From Roseovarius sp. (GTDB lineage Bacteria; Pseudomonadota; Alphaproteobacteria; Rhodobacterales; Rhodobacteraceae): 64,000 bases of DNA. The stretch is taken from NCBI RefSeq assembly GCF_027019125.1, contig NZ_JALUXE010000034.1, forward strand, positions 372,001 through 436,000. Direction: 5' to 3'. Position numbers and translations under genes: made by a program. Shown piece by piece: positions 8,591-16,843 of this stretch; positions within the stretch are counted from its first letter, which is position 1; the number at the start of each line of letters is the position of its first letter. The notes beneath the pieces were generated by a model. That model saw only the letters and a list, made by a program, of their open reading frames with translations. It did not search any database and had not been told where the DNA came from.

Positions 8591-9295
8591 ATGATAGCGC
8601 GCCGCCTCTTGCCGATTGCCCTGACCGCGATACTGGCGGCGGGCGCTCTGCGCGCCGAATTGGCTGGTGATGCTGAGGCAGGCGCTGTGTTGTATGGACA
8701 GTGCAAAGGGTGCCACGAAATCGGGAAGGGGGCCGAAGACCGTATCGGCCCCCATCTCAATGGCCTCTTCGGGCGTCGCGCCGCATCGCATGAGGGTTTT
8801 GCCTACTCCGCCTCGATGCAGCGGGCCGGGGTTGACGGGTTGATCTGGGGTTTTGACACGCTCGACGCCTATATCGAGAATCCCCGTGCCCTTGTGTCCA
8901 AAACGCGGATGAGCTTTCGGGGCATCAAGGATGCGCAAGACCGTGCGGATCTCATGGCCTATCTGCGTAGCTTTTCCGCTGACCCTGCGAATATCCCTGA
9001 GGCTGCGCCGACCGCACGCGGCACGGATCATTCTGTTGACCCTGCCATTCTGGCCATTCAGGGTGATCCCGAATATGGCGAATACCTCTCCAGCGAATGT
9101 GTCAGCTGCCATCAGGCCGATGGGTCGAGCGATGGGATTCCGTCCATTACCCGCTGGCCCCAAGAGGATTTTGTGGTTGCCATGCACGCATACAAGAACA
9201 AACTGCGCCCCCATCCGGTGATGCAGATGATGGCCGGACGCCTGTCGAACGAGGAGATCGCGGCATTGGCGGCCTATTTCAAGGACCTCGACTGA
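8591..9295 (+). CDS. soxE: SoxE, diheme cytochrome c partner of the SoxF flavoprotein
   Basis: A 234-residue exported diheme cytochrome with a signal peptide at 1-22 and heme sites CKGCH (38-42) and CVSCH (170-174). The N-terminal domain closely resembles the C-terminal domain of SoxD next door (shared words GAEDRIGP/GATNRVGP and KTRMSFRG/GTKMSFAG), which suggests an old duplication; this is read directly from the two translations. Paired with SoxF it would form a sulfide dehydrogenase of the flavocytochrome c kind. It lies 9 bases after soxD. Confidence 0.88.
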   Translation: MIARRLLPIALTAILAAGALRAELAGDAEAGAVLYGQCKGCHEIGKGAEDRIGPHLNGLFGRRAASHEGFAYSASMQRAGVDGLIWGFDTLDAYIENPRALVSKTRMSFRGIKDAQDRADLMAYLRSFSADPANIPEAAPTARGTDHSVDPAILAIQGDPEYGEYLSSECVSCHQADGSSDGIPSITRWPQEDFVVAMHAYKNKLRPHPVMQMMAGRLSNEEIAALAAYFKDLD

Positions 9296-9323
9296 CCTGA
9301 GGTCCATTCAGGGAGGACTGAAC

Positions 9324-10592
9324 ATGACGTTGAACCGACGCAAGTTTATTGCCGTGGGCGCAGCCACGGCTGCAAGCCTGTCGGCGCCTGCCGTTCTGGC
9401 CGATGGCCATGGCAAACCCCGGGTCGTGGTGATCGGCGGCGGATCGGGCGGGGCCACCGCCGCGCGCTATATCGCCAAAGACAGCCAGGGTGCGATTGAC
9501 GTCACCCTGGTCGAACCGTCGCGCACCTACTTTACCTGCTACTTTTCCAATCTCTACATCGCGGGCTTTACCGATCTCGAGGATATATCACACACCTATG
9601 GCACGCTTGCGGCCAAGTACGGGATCAATGTCGTGCACGACTGGGCCGTCGATGTGGACCGCGACGCCAAGACCGTCAGCCTCGCAGGTGGCTCCGTGCT
9701 GCCCTATGACAAGCTGATCCTCAGCCCCGGCATTGACTTTGTAGAGGGGGCCGTGCCCGGCTGGTCGGTCGCCGCGCAGAACAAGATGCCCCACGCCTAC
9801 AAGGCCGGATCGCAGAGCGAACTTCTCAAGGCACAGGTCATGGCCATGCCCGAGGGCGGGCGGTTCGCCATGGTTGCCCCGCCTAACCCGTTTCGTTGTC
9901 CGCCGGGGCCCTATGAGCGGATTTCGATGGTCGCACATGTCCTCAAGCAGACCAACCCGACCGCCAAGATCCTGCTGGTCGACCCCAAGGAAAGTTTCTC
10001 TAAACAGGCTCTGTTCGAAGAAGGTTGGGAGCGCCATTACAGCGGCATGATCGAGCGGGTCGGTCCGGATTTCGGCGCGACCAATGTGCGCGTCGATCCC
10101 GCGGCAATGACCGTGGACATCGACGGATCGGTCGAAAAAGTGGATGTCTGTAACGTGATCCCGGCGCAGAAAGCCGGGCGTATCGCCGACATGGCAGGCG
10201 TCACCGATGGCAACTGGGCGCCTGTCAATGCGGCTGACATGTCGTCCAAGGCTGACCCGGATGTGCATGTTCTGGGCGACTCGGCGCAACAGGGTGACAT
10301 GCCCAAGTCAGGTTTCGCCGCCAATTCGCAGGCCAAGGTCTGCGCCATGGCGGTCCGCGGCGCGCTGACCGGTTCCAAGGTCTTTCCAGCGAAGTTCACC
10401 AACACCTGCTGGTCCCTCATCGCCGCAGACGACGGCGTCAAGGTGGGGGCCACCTACGAGGCTACGGCAGAGAAGATCGCCAAGGTTGATGGGTTCATCT
10501 CGCAGACCGGCGAGGATGCCGCGACCCGCAAGGCGACATACGAGGAATCCGTGGGCTGGTATGCCGGTATCACGGCCGACATGTTCAACTGA
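9324..10592 (+). CDS. soxF: SoxF, flavoprotein subunit of flavocytochrome c sulfide dehydrogenase
   Basis: A 422-residue Tat-exported flavoprotein. The signal is NRRKFIAVG (residues 3-11) with cleavage near residue 26. The FAD-binding dinucleotide fold is RVVVIGGGSGGATAARYI (about 33-50). Redox-active cysteines are visible in FTCYFSN (about 72) and FRCPPG (about 190), and the second nucleotide-binding segment VHVLGDSAQ at about 312. It oxidises sulfide to sulfur and passes electrons to SoxE. It is not essential for thiosulfate oxidation in Paracoccus. It lies 28 bases after soxE with GGGAGGA before the ATG. Confidence 0.92.
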   Translation: MTLNRRKFIAVGAATAASLSAPAVLADGHGKPRVVVIGGGSGGATAARYIAKDSQGAIDVTLVEPSRTYFTCYFSNLYIAGFTDLEDISHTYGTLAAKYGINVVHDWAVDVDRDAKTVSLAGGSVLPYDKLILSPGIDFVEGAVPGWSVAAQNKMPHAYKAGSQSELLKAQVMAMPEGGRFAMVAPPNPFRCPPGPYERISMVAHVLKQTNPTAKILLVDPKESFSKQALFEEGWERHYSGMIERVGPDFGATNVRVDPAAMTVDIDGSVEKVDVCNVIPAQKAGRIADMAGVTDGNWAPVNAADMSSKADPDVHVLGDSAQQGDMPKSGFAANSQAKVCAMAVRGALTGSKVFPAKFTNTCWSLIAADDGVKVGATYEATAEKIAKVDGFISQTGEDAATRKATYEESVGWYAGITADMFN

Positions 10593-10630
10593 ATGCGCGC
10601 GAACACCACTCTGAAAGAGGAGATATTTCC

Positions 10631-11062
10631 ATGAAACGGTTACTTTGCGTCGCTGCCCTCAGCCTGTTGGCGACACCCGTAGTGGCGGGGGATCAGGCCA
10701 CCACCTACCCCTATGACGGCAGCTTTGACGACGCCACCTTTGCTGTTGAAAGCGCGATAGTCGGGCGTGGACTGGTGATTGATCTCCAGAGCCACGTCGG
10801 CGAAATGCTGAACCGCACCGGCGCGGATGTGGGCAGCGATGTGAGGATTTTCGACTCGGCGGATATTTTTCTGTTCTGTTCCGCCACCCTCTCGCGCGAA
10901 GTCATGGAGGCAGACCCGATGAACATCGCGCATTGCCCCTATGGTATCTTTGTCGCCGATCAGGGGGGCGAGGTGCTGATCGGCTATCGCAACTATCCCG
11001 AGGGCGAGATGCAGAAGGTGCAGGCAATGCTGGACGACATCGTTCAAGAGGCATTGCAGTAA
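10631..11062 (+). CDS. Exported DUF302-family protein at the end of the sox operon
   Basis: A 143-residue protein with a signal peptide at 1-19 (cleavage at VAG-D). The body matches the DUF302 pattern: an N-terminal beta strand region, a helix with GEMLNRTG, FLFCSATLSREVMEADP in the middle and YRNYPEGEMQKVQAMLDDI at the end. The role of DUF302 is unknown. It follows soxF by 38 bases with AGAGGAGAT before the ATG, so it is probably cotranscribed with the sox genes. DUF302 proteins are often found in sulfur-oxidation loci, and a periplasmic sulfur-handling role is an inference from that. Confidence 0.75.
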   Translation: MKRLLCVAALSLLATPVVAGDQATTYPYDGSFDDATFAVESAIVGRGLVIDLQSHVGEMLNRTGADVGSDVRIFDSADIFLFCSATLSREVMEADPMNIAHCPYGIFVADQGGEVLIGYRNYPEGEMQKVQAMLDDIVQEALQ

Positions 11063-11071
11063 GCCATTTCG

Positions 11072-11095
11072 ACCGGGCCGCTGCAACGGCCCGGT
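11072..11095 (+). terminator. Strong GC hairpin after the sox operon
   Basis: ACCGGGCCG (11072-11080) and CGGCCCGGT (11087-11095) form a perfect 9-base-pair stem with a 6-base loop just after the DUF302 gene. No T-run follows, so it may stabilise the 3' end or terminate weakly. Confidence 0.45.
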
Positions 11096-11108
11096 TGACG
11101 CATGTCAA
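11095..11108. promoter_or_regulatory. FNR/CRP-type palindrome upstream of the YeeE-family transporter
   Basis: TTGAC-GCAT-GTCAA is a perfect 5-4-5 palindrome that matches the TTGA(T/C)-N4-(A/G)TCAA pattern of FnrL/Dnr-type sites in Rhodobacterales. It lies 55 bases before the transporter start. An oxygen or nitric-oxide input is inference. Confidence 0.4.
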
Positions 11109-11163
11109 GGCGCACAAACCCTTGTCTTGATATCTGGTCGCATCTTTTCTGGCGGGGCGGCGC

Positions 11164-12228
11164 ATGCTTGAATCCTTGATAGACAGATTTGGCGACGGGG
11201 CGGTTTTGGCCATGGCGGGCGCGCTTGTCGGTGTGCTTTTCGGGGCTGCTGCCCAACATTCCCGGTTTTGCCTCCGTGCCGCCGCGGTCGAGGTGGCCGA
11301 GCGCGGTTTGGGTCCGCGTCTCTCGATCTGGCTCATTGCCTTTTCTGCGGGGGTCGTATCTGTCCAGGGTGCGATTGCCCTAGGCCTGCTCGACGTGTCC
11401 GAAGCCCGCCCCTTGGCCGCAACAGGCAGCATGTCGGGGGCCATTATCGGCGGGTTGATGTTTGGCGCGGGCATGATCCTTGCGCGCGGCTGTGCCAGTC
11501 GCTTGCTCGTGCTCTCGGCCACCGGCAATCTGCGCGCCATCGTGACGGGGCTTGTTCTGACCCTCGTGGCGCAATCGGCTTTGCGTGGGGTGCTTGCACC
11601 GGCGCGCGAGGGACTGGCGCGCCTCTGGCTCGTGCCGGGGGGCGACACGCGCAACATACTGACGCTTATTGGGCTGGCGCCGGGCGCGGCGGTACTGCTC
11701 GCGGCATTGGTTCTCGCAGCCGGCTTTCTATTGGCATATCGGCGCGGCGTGCGCGCCACCCACGCCATCGCTGCTGCATTGGTGGGCTTTGCGGTGGGTC
11801 TCGGCTGGTTGCTGACCTATGCCATTGCCCAAACGTCCTTTGAGATGGTCGAACTCTCGTCCGTCACCTTTACGGGCCCGTCTACCGATACGCTGATGGG
11901 ACTGGTCAACAGCACCACCCTGCCGCTTGGGTTTGGCGTGGGTCTTGTGCCAGGGGTCTTTACGGGGGCTGCCACAATGGCCCTCTTGACCCGTGAATGG
12001 AAGATCGAGCGCTTTGGCCCCGATACCCCGATGGAACGCTACCTGATCGGTGCGGCACTGATGGGTTTTGGCAGCATGCTTGCCGGTGGCTGCGCCGTTG
12101 GCGCGGGCATGTCGGGTGGGTCGATTTTCGCCTTGACCGCGTGGGTGGCCGTGACCTGCATGTGGATCGGGGCGATGGCCACGCATCTTGTAATGGCCGG
12201 ACGCGCGCTGCGCCCGGCCACAACCTAG
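11164..12228 (+). CDS. YeeE/YedE-family sulfur-compound transporter
   Basis: A 354-residue membrane protein with about 9-10 hydrophobic segments and the repeated YeeE/YedE halves (DUF395/Sulf_transp). Conserved cysteines sit in SRFCLRAAA (about residue 39), ARGCASRLL (about 116) and LAGGCAVGAGMSGGS (about 310); in the characterised thiosulfate transporter TsuA, cysteines at such positions guide the substrate through the membrane. Sox-linked relatives are called SoxT. It most likely imports thiosulfate or another reduced sulfur compound, perhaps as a signal or for assimilation. It is separated from the sox operon by 101 bases with a hairpin and an FNR-like palindrome. Confidence 0.82.
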   Translation: MLESLIDRFGDGAVLAMAGALVGVLFGAAAQHSRFCLRAAAVEVAERGLGPRLSIWLIAFSAGVVSVQGAIALGLLDVSEARPLAATGSMSGAIIGGLMFGAGMILARGCASRLLVLSATGNLRAIVTGLVLTLVAQSALRGVLAPAREGLARLWLVPGGDTRNILTLIGLAPGAAVLLAALVLAAGFLLAYRRGVRATHAIAAALVGFAVGLGWLLTYAIAQTSFEMVELSSVTFTGPSTDTLMGLVNSTTLPLGFGVGLVPGVFTGAATMALLTREWKIERFGPDTPMERYLIGAALMGFGSMLAGGCAVGAGMSGGSIFALTAWVAVTCMWIGAMATHLVMAGRALRPATT

Positions 12229-12236
12229 GTCATTTT

Positions 12237-13634
12237 TCAGGCCGCAGCCTTCATCAAGCCTTCGTCGCGGATTTGCTTTTCCGCCTGATCGAGCGACATC
12301 CAGGCGCGCTCGATCAGAGTGTCGATCTCGGATTTCGAGATGACCAGGGGCGGCGAGATGATCATCCGGTCGCCGACGTGACGCATCACGAGATTGTTGG
12401 CAAAACACCGCTCGCGGCAGATATAGCCTGCCGTGCCCGGTTCGGATGCAAACTTGGCCCGGCTCGCCTTGTGCGGGGTCAGCGCCAGCGATCCCATCAT
12501 CCCGATGATCCGCGTCTCGCCCACCATCGGATGATCGGCCAGCGTGTTCCACTTTTCCTGCAGATAGGGCCCGGTGTCCGTCGCCACACGCTCGATGATC
12601 TTTTCCTCTTCGAGAATCCGCAGATTCTCGAGCGCCACGGCACAAGAGACGGGATGCCCGGAATAGGTATAGCCGTGGTTGAACTCGCAGGCGTTGATCA
12701 CCTTGGCCACCCGGTCCGAAACCAGAGACCCGCCAATCGGCGCGTACCCAGAGCTGAGCCCCTTGGCGATGGTCATGATATCGGGCCGGATGTTATAGGT
12801 CTGGCTGCCAAACCAGTTGCCTGTGCGACCAAACCCGCAGATCACCTCGTCTGCGATCAACAGAATACCGTATTTGTCGCAAATCCGCTGAATTTCGGGC
12901 CAATAGCTGTCGGGGGGGATGATCACGCCGCCCGCGCCCTGCACCGGCTCGGCGATGAAGGCCGCGACGCGATGCGCGCCCAGTTCCTCGATCTTGGCCT
13001 CAAGCTGTCGCGCGCGTTCCAGGCCGAACGTCTCGGGGTCGGTATCGCCGCCCTCGGCATACCAATGCGGTTGGTCGATGTGACAGATGTTGGGGATGGG
13101 CAAGCCGCCCTGCGCGTGAATGCCCGACATGCCGCCCAAGCTGCCGCCGCCCATGGTTGACCCGTGATAGGCATTCTTGCGGCTGATGATGATATTGCGC
13201 TCTGGTTCGCCCAATTGCGCCCAATAGGTGCGGACCATGCGAATATTCGTGTCATTCGCCTCTGATCCGGAACCGGCGTAGAACACGTGGTTGAACCCCT
13301 CTGGCGCCAATTCTGCCAGTTTGGCCGAGAGCGCGATGGCGGGCACGTGGCTGGTCTGGAAGAACGTGTTGTAGAACGGCAGCTCCATCATCTGTCGCGC
13401 GGCCACATCGGCGAGTTCCTTGCGCCCATAGCCGATGTTGACACACCAAAGCCCGCCCATGCCGTCGAGGATCTCGTGCCCCTCGCTGTCGGTCAGGGTC
13501 ACGCCCTTGGCGCGGGTGATGATCCGCGCGCCCTTGGCGCCCAGTTGATCGCCATGGGTAAAGGGGTGCATGTGATGCGCGGCATCCAGCGCCTGCAGCT
13601 CTGCGGTCGGCATGTGGTTTGTGATCATCGTCAT
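12237..13634 (-). CDS. Class III PLP aminotransferase, probably polyamine:pyruvate
   Basis: A 465-residue aminotransferase with the fold I, class III signature: GSGSEANDTNIRMVRTY (about 103-119), AYHGSTMGG (about 142), FIAEPVQGAGG (about 215), LIADEVICGFGRTG (about 249) and the PLP lysine in TIAKGLSSGYAP (about 280). The ATG at 13634 is chosen over a longer reading because GGGAAAGGG lies 7 bases upstream. The polyamine ABC importer and puuB next door make a SpuC-like putrescine/spermidine:pyruvate transaminase likely; omega-amino acid:pyruvate transaminase is the alternative. Confidence 0.85.
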   Translation of the reverse strand: MTMITNHMPTAELQALDAAHHMHPFTHGDQLGAKGARIITRAKGVTLTDSEGHEILDGMGGLWCVNIGYGRKELADVAARQMMELPFYNTFFQTSHVPAIALSAKLAELAPEGFNHVFYAGSGSEANDTNIRMVRTYWAQLGEPERNIIISRKNAYHGSTMGGGSLGGMSGIHAQGGLPIPNICHIDQPHWYAEGGDTDPETFGLERARQLEAKIEELGAHRVAAFIAEPVQGAGGVIIPPDSYWPEIQRICDKYGILLIADEVICGFGRTGNWFGSQTYNIRPDIMTIAKGLSSGYAPIGGSLVSDRVAKVINACEFNHGYTYSGHPVSCAVALENLRILEEEKIIERVATDTGPYLQEKWNTLADHPMVGETRIIGMMGSLALTPHKASRAKFASEPGTAGYICRERCFANNLVMRHVGDRMIISPPLVISKSEIDTLIERAWMSLDQAEKQIRDEGLMKAAA

Positions 13635-13692
13635 GGCGGTCCCTTTCCCGAATCGGTTCAGCCACGCATGCGCGGCCCTCACCACAAAAATA

Positions 13693-13701
13693 TGATCAAA
13701 T
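13693..13701. promoter_or_regulatory. TGATCAAAT word upstream of the aminotransferase (candidate GntR site)
   Basis: TGATCAAAT stands in the 85-base gap between the aminotransferase start and the GntR gene. The same nine bases recur at 14510-14518 in the GntR/potF gap, in an AT-rich context both times. A shared operator for the adjacent GntR regulator is inferred. Confidence 0.35.
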
Positions 13702-13719
13702 TATCCAGTGTCAATCGAA

Positions 13720-14421
13720 TCAGTAGAGAGCGCCGGATCTCTCTAGGGAATGGCGCACTTGCTCCATTCCCTGGATCACGTCTTCGCGAATGGCGCGTGC
13801 GGCAGCCTCGGCATCGCGGGCATGCATCGCGGCCAGCATGTCCTTGTGTTTGTCCGGCAGGTTCTGGGTGCCCATGCGTCCACAGACCACGCGCAACGAC
13901 GGCCCGAACCGGAGCCAGAGCCCATCCGCGACATCAGCCAGGATCGGTGCCTGTGCGATGTCGTAGATGCGCTTGTGAAAGCGGTAGTTCAATTCGAGAT
14001 AGGCACGCAGATCGCCGCGCAGGATTGCACGATCCAGTTCGTCATCCAAATCCGCCAGCCAATCCAGATCCTCAAGGCTCGCGCGCTCTGTCGCGCGCAA
14101 CGTCAAATAAGGGTCAAGCCATTGCCGTGCATAGATCAATTCGCTGATATTGTCGGCCGTCAACAGAGGCACTGAAACCCTGCGATTGCCTTGAAACTCC
14201 AGTGCCCCCTCAGCGATGAGGCGGCGGATCGCCTCGCGCACGGGCGTCATGCCCGCGACCAGACGTTCCGAGAGACCCTGGATCGTTACGGCCTGTCCGG
14301 GTGCCAGATCACCAAACAGAACGAGGTCGCGAAGTTGCCGATAGATCACCTCGTGCGCGGGCAGCCGCGTCAAATCCCCATCGGTCGTGCTCAATTTCTG
14401 TGCGGCGGTGGTCATCTGCAA
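13720..14421 (-). CDS. GntR/FadR-type (FCD) regulator of the polyamine cluster
   Basis: A 233-residue regulator. The N-terminal winged helix (about residues 23-85) shows the GntR pattern IYRQLRDLVLFGDLAPGQ ... LSERLVAGMTPVREAIRRL ... GALEF. The C-terminal FCD domain of helices (about 95-220) has the metal/ligand residues typical of the group, including RFHKRIYD (about 147) and a late AMHARD motif. It sits between the aminotransferase (same strand) and the divergent potF, so it very likely controls both. The ATG at 14421 or the one two codons later can be the start. The ligand is unknown; a polyamine or its breakdown product is the obvious guess. Confidence 0.88.
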   Translation of the reverse strand: MQMTTAAQKLSTTDGDLTRLPAHEVIYRQLRDLVLFGDLAPGQAVTIQGLSERLVAGMTPVREAIRRLIAEGALEFQGNRRVSVPLLTADNISELIYARQWLDPYLTLRATERASLEDLDWLADLDDELDRAILRGDLRAYLELNYRFHKRIYDIAQAPILADVADGLWLRFGPSLRVVCGRMGTQNLPDKHKDMLAAMHARDAEAAARAIREDVIQGMEQVRHSLERSGALY

Positions 14422-14507
14422 GGCAATCCGATCAGGCGTCTCAATGTCTGGCCTTGCGAGTTTAGCCTGTGCATGAAAACATTACCATATTGCCATGAGC
14501 GGAAATT

Positions 14508-14518
14508 TTTGATCAAAT
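14508..14518. promoter_or_regulatory. TTTGATCAAA palindrome upstream of potF
   Basis: A perfect 10-base palindrome (14508-14517) with the extra T that makes the nine-base word shared with 13693-13701. It lies about 40 bases before potF in the 135-base divergent gap from the GntR gene, where an operator is expected. Confidence 0.4.
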
Positions 14519-14556
14519 CCGCAACAGGGCAGACACATGCCGACCAACGGGAGAAC

Positions 14557-15645
14557 ATGATGCGAAATCTGATACTGACGACAACCGCGACCATCGCGCT
14601 TGGGGCGTTTGCCGCCCAGGCCGAGGAAGTGCGGGTCTACAACTGGTCCGACTACATCGACGAAGAGTTGCTGACCAAGTTCGAGGCGGATACCGGGATC
14701 AAGCTGATCTACGACGTCTTCGACAGCAACGAGGTTCTGGAAACCAAGATGCTCGCAGGCGGTTCCGGTTATGACGTGGTTGTCCCGACCGGCACCTTCC
14801 TTCAGCGCCAGATTCAGGCGGGTGCGTTTCAGAAGCTGGACAAATCCAAGCTGCCGAACATCGACAACATGTGGGATGTCGTGAGCAGCCGCACGGAACA
14901 GTATGACCCTGAAAACGCCTATTCGATCAACTACATGTGGGGGACCACGGGCATTGGTGCCAATGTCGGCAAGGTTCAGGAAATTCTTGGCGAGGATGCC
15001 CCGCTCGACAGTCTCGAACTGGTGCTGAACCCGGACAACATGTCCAAACTGTCCGCGTGTGGCGTACATTTCCTTGATGCGCCCGCCGAGATGATCCCGA
15101 TGGCCCTCAAATACATCGGCGAAGATCCCAACAGCCATGATCCCGACGTGATCGCCAAGGTCGAGGATGTGCTGATGGCCGTGCGCCCGCATATCCAGAA
15201 ATTCAACAGCTCGGAGTACATCAACGCGCTGGCAAATGGCGACATCTGTGTGGCTGTGGGTTGGTCCGGCGATATTCTTCAGGCGCGTGACCGCGCGGCA
15301 GAGGCCGACAATGGCGTCGAAATCGTCTACAACGCCCCCAAGGAAGGCGCACAGATGTGGTTCGACCAGATGGCCATTCCGGTGGATGCGCCCAATCCCG
15401 ACGGGGCGCATGTGTTCCTGAACTTCATCATGGATGCGCAGAACATGGCCGCGGCGTCGAACTATGTCTATTACGCCAATGGCAACAAGGCGAGCCAGGA
15501 GTTCCTTGTTGAAGACGTGATCGGCGATCCGGCGATCTACCCGTCGGAAGAGGCGCTGAACAACCTCTTCACCACCACCCCCTATGACGCCAAGGTTCAG
15601 CGGACCGTGACCCGCCTCTGGACCAAGATCAAATCCGGCACCTGA
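14557..15645 (+). CDS. potF: Polyamine ABC transporter, periplasmic binding protein
   Basis: A 362-residue solute-binding protein with a signal peptide at about 1-22 (cleavage at AQA-E). The mature start EEVRVYNWSDYIDEEL is the hallmark of the PotD/PotF family, and the polyamine-site words DVVVPTGTFLQRQ, SINYMWGTTGIG and VAVGWSGDILQA follow. It captures putrescine or spermidine for PotGHI. The start is at the ATGATG after AACGGGAGA; the upstream in-frame reading crosses the promoter region and is not used. A 9-base-pair hairpin after the gene fits the usual excess of binding protein over the other subunits. Confidence 0.93.
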   Translation: MMRNLILTTTATIALGAFAAQAEEVRVYNWSDYIDEELLTKFEADTGIKLIYDVFDSNEVLETKMLAGGSGYDVVVPTGTFLQRQIQAGAFQKLDKSKLPNIDNMWDVVSSRTEQYDPENAYSINYMWGTTGIGANVGKVQEILGEDAPLDSLELVLNPDNMSKLSACGVHFLDAPAEMIPMALKYIGEDPNSHDPDVIAKVEDVLMAVRPHIQKFNSSEYINALANGDICVAVGWSGDILQARDRAAEADNGVEIVYNAPKEGAQMWFDQMAIPVDAPNPDGAHVFLNFIMDAQNMAAASNYVYYANGNKASQEFLVEDVIGDPAIYPSEEALNNLFTTTPYDAKVQRTVTRLWTKIKSGT

Positions 15646-15661
15646 CCCGAACAGGCACATC

Positions 15662-15690
15662 GCCCGCGCATGGCCAGACCCTGCGCGGGC
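15662..15690 (+). repeat. Intercistronic hairpin between potF and potG
   Basis: GCCCGCGCA (15662-15670) and TGCGCGGGC (15682-15690) form a perfect 9-base-pair stem with an 11-base loop, without a T-run. It probably protects the potF message from 3' decay or slows polymerase. Confidence 0.55.
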
Positions 15691-15714
15691 ACTCTCAAAC
15701 AGTCGGGGGCAGGT

Positions 15715-16839
15715 ATGGCACAAGTCGTTTTCGAGCCTTGGAATGATCCCAAGGCAAAGCCACTTATCCAATTCAAGGGCGTAACCAAGCGGTTTGGTGA
15801 ATTTACCGCGATCGACAATCAGACATTCGACATCTACGAGCGCGAGTTCTTTGCGCTTCTTGGCCCATCGGGATGTGGCAAGACCACGATGATGCGGATG
15901 CTGGCGGGGTTCGAGAAACCGACCGAAGGCAAGATCCTGCTTGCTGGTCAGGATCTGGCACCCATCCCCCCCAACAAGCGCTCTGTGAACATGATGTTCC
16001 AGTCCTATGCGCTGTTTCCACATTTGTCGGTCTGGGAGAACATTGCCTTCGGGCTCAAGCGCGATGGCAAACCCAAGGACGAGATCGCCGCGCGCGTTGA
16101 GGAAATGCTCAAGCTCACGCGGCTGCAACAATTCGCCAAGCGCAAGCCGCATCAGATCTCTGGTGGTCAGCGACAGCGCGTGGCCCTTGCCCGCAGCCTT
16201 GCCAAGGCACCCAAGTTGCTCTTGCTTGATGAGCCGCTCGGCGCACTCGATGCCAAGCTGCGTCAGGCGACCCAGTTCGAGCTGATGGACATTCAGGAAA
16301 AGACCGGCACCACATTCGTGATCGTGACCCATGATCAGGAAGAGGCCATGACCGTGGCCAGCCGGGTGGCGGTGATGGACAATGGCCGTATCATTCAGGC
16401 CGACACGCCCGCCCGCATCTACGAGATGCCCAATTCCGTCTATGTGGCCGACTTCATCGGCGAGGTCACGATCATCCCCGGAACCGCGCGCAAATCCGGT
16501 GAGGGATATGAAATCAGCTATGCCGAGGGCATGGCGCCGCTCTATGCCGAAACAGAGACTGCCTTTGCCAATGGCGAGACCTGTCATATCGCGCTGCGCC
16601 CCGAAAAGGTGGCGATCAGCGCCGACAAACCGGAAGACCGCCGCAATGCCGTGCAGGGCAAGATCATCGACATTGCCTATCTCGGCAATCTGTCGACCTA
16701 TCACGTGGCCTTGCCCAATGGTCAGATGATCAAGTCGCAGACCGCCAATACGCGCCGCCTGTCCCGGCGCGGCTTTACCTGGGAAGACACCGTCTGGCTG
16801 TCGTGGACCGACACCGCCGCCGTGCTCTTGAAAGGGTAG
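15715..16839 (+). CDS. potG: Polyamine ABC transporter, ATP-binding subunit
   Basis: A 374-residue ATPase: Walker A GPSGCGKTT (about residues 59-67), Q-loop in MMFQSYALFPH, signature ISGGQRQRVALARS (about 159), Walker B LLLLDEPLGALD (about 178), switch His in VTHDQEEAM, then a TOBE-type regulatory domain from about 280. It powers polyamine import through PotH and PotI. The ATG at 15715 follows GGGGGCAGG; a longer reading would run through the intercistronic hairpin. PotH starts 5 bases after the stop. Confidence 0.94.
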   Translation: MAQVVFEPWNDPKAKPLIQFKGVTKRFGEFTAIDNQTFDIYEREFFALLGPSGCGKTTMMRMLAGFEKPTEGKILLAGQDLAPIPPNKRSVNMMFQSYALFPHLSVWENIAFGLKRDGKPKDEIAARVEEMLKLTRLQQFAKRKPHQISGGQRQRVALARSLAKAPKLLLLDEPLGALDAKLRQATQFELMDIQEKTGTTFVIVTHDQEEAMTVASRVAVMDNGRIIQADTPARIYEMPNSVYVADFIGEVTIIPGTARKSGEGYEISYAEGMAPLYAETETAFANGETCHIALRPEKVAISADKPEDRRNAVQGKIIDIAYLGNLSTYHVALPNGQMIKSQTANTRRLSRRGFTWEDTVWLSWTDTAAVLLKG

Positions 16840-16843
16840 GGGG

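Noticed and set aside
7328..9307. A 659-codon open frame antisense to soxC, soxD and soxE
   Set aside because: The plus strand holds three intact sox genes with heme motifs, and the antisense protein has no domain.
14482..16704. A 740-codon open frame antisense to potF and potG
   Set aside because: It crosses two well-supported genes and the hairpin between them, and has no recognisable domain.
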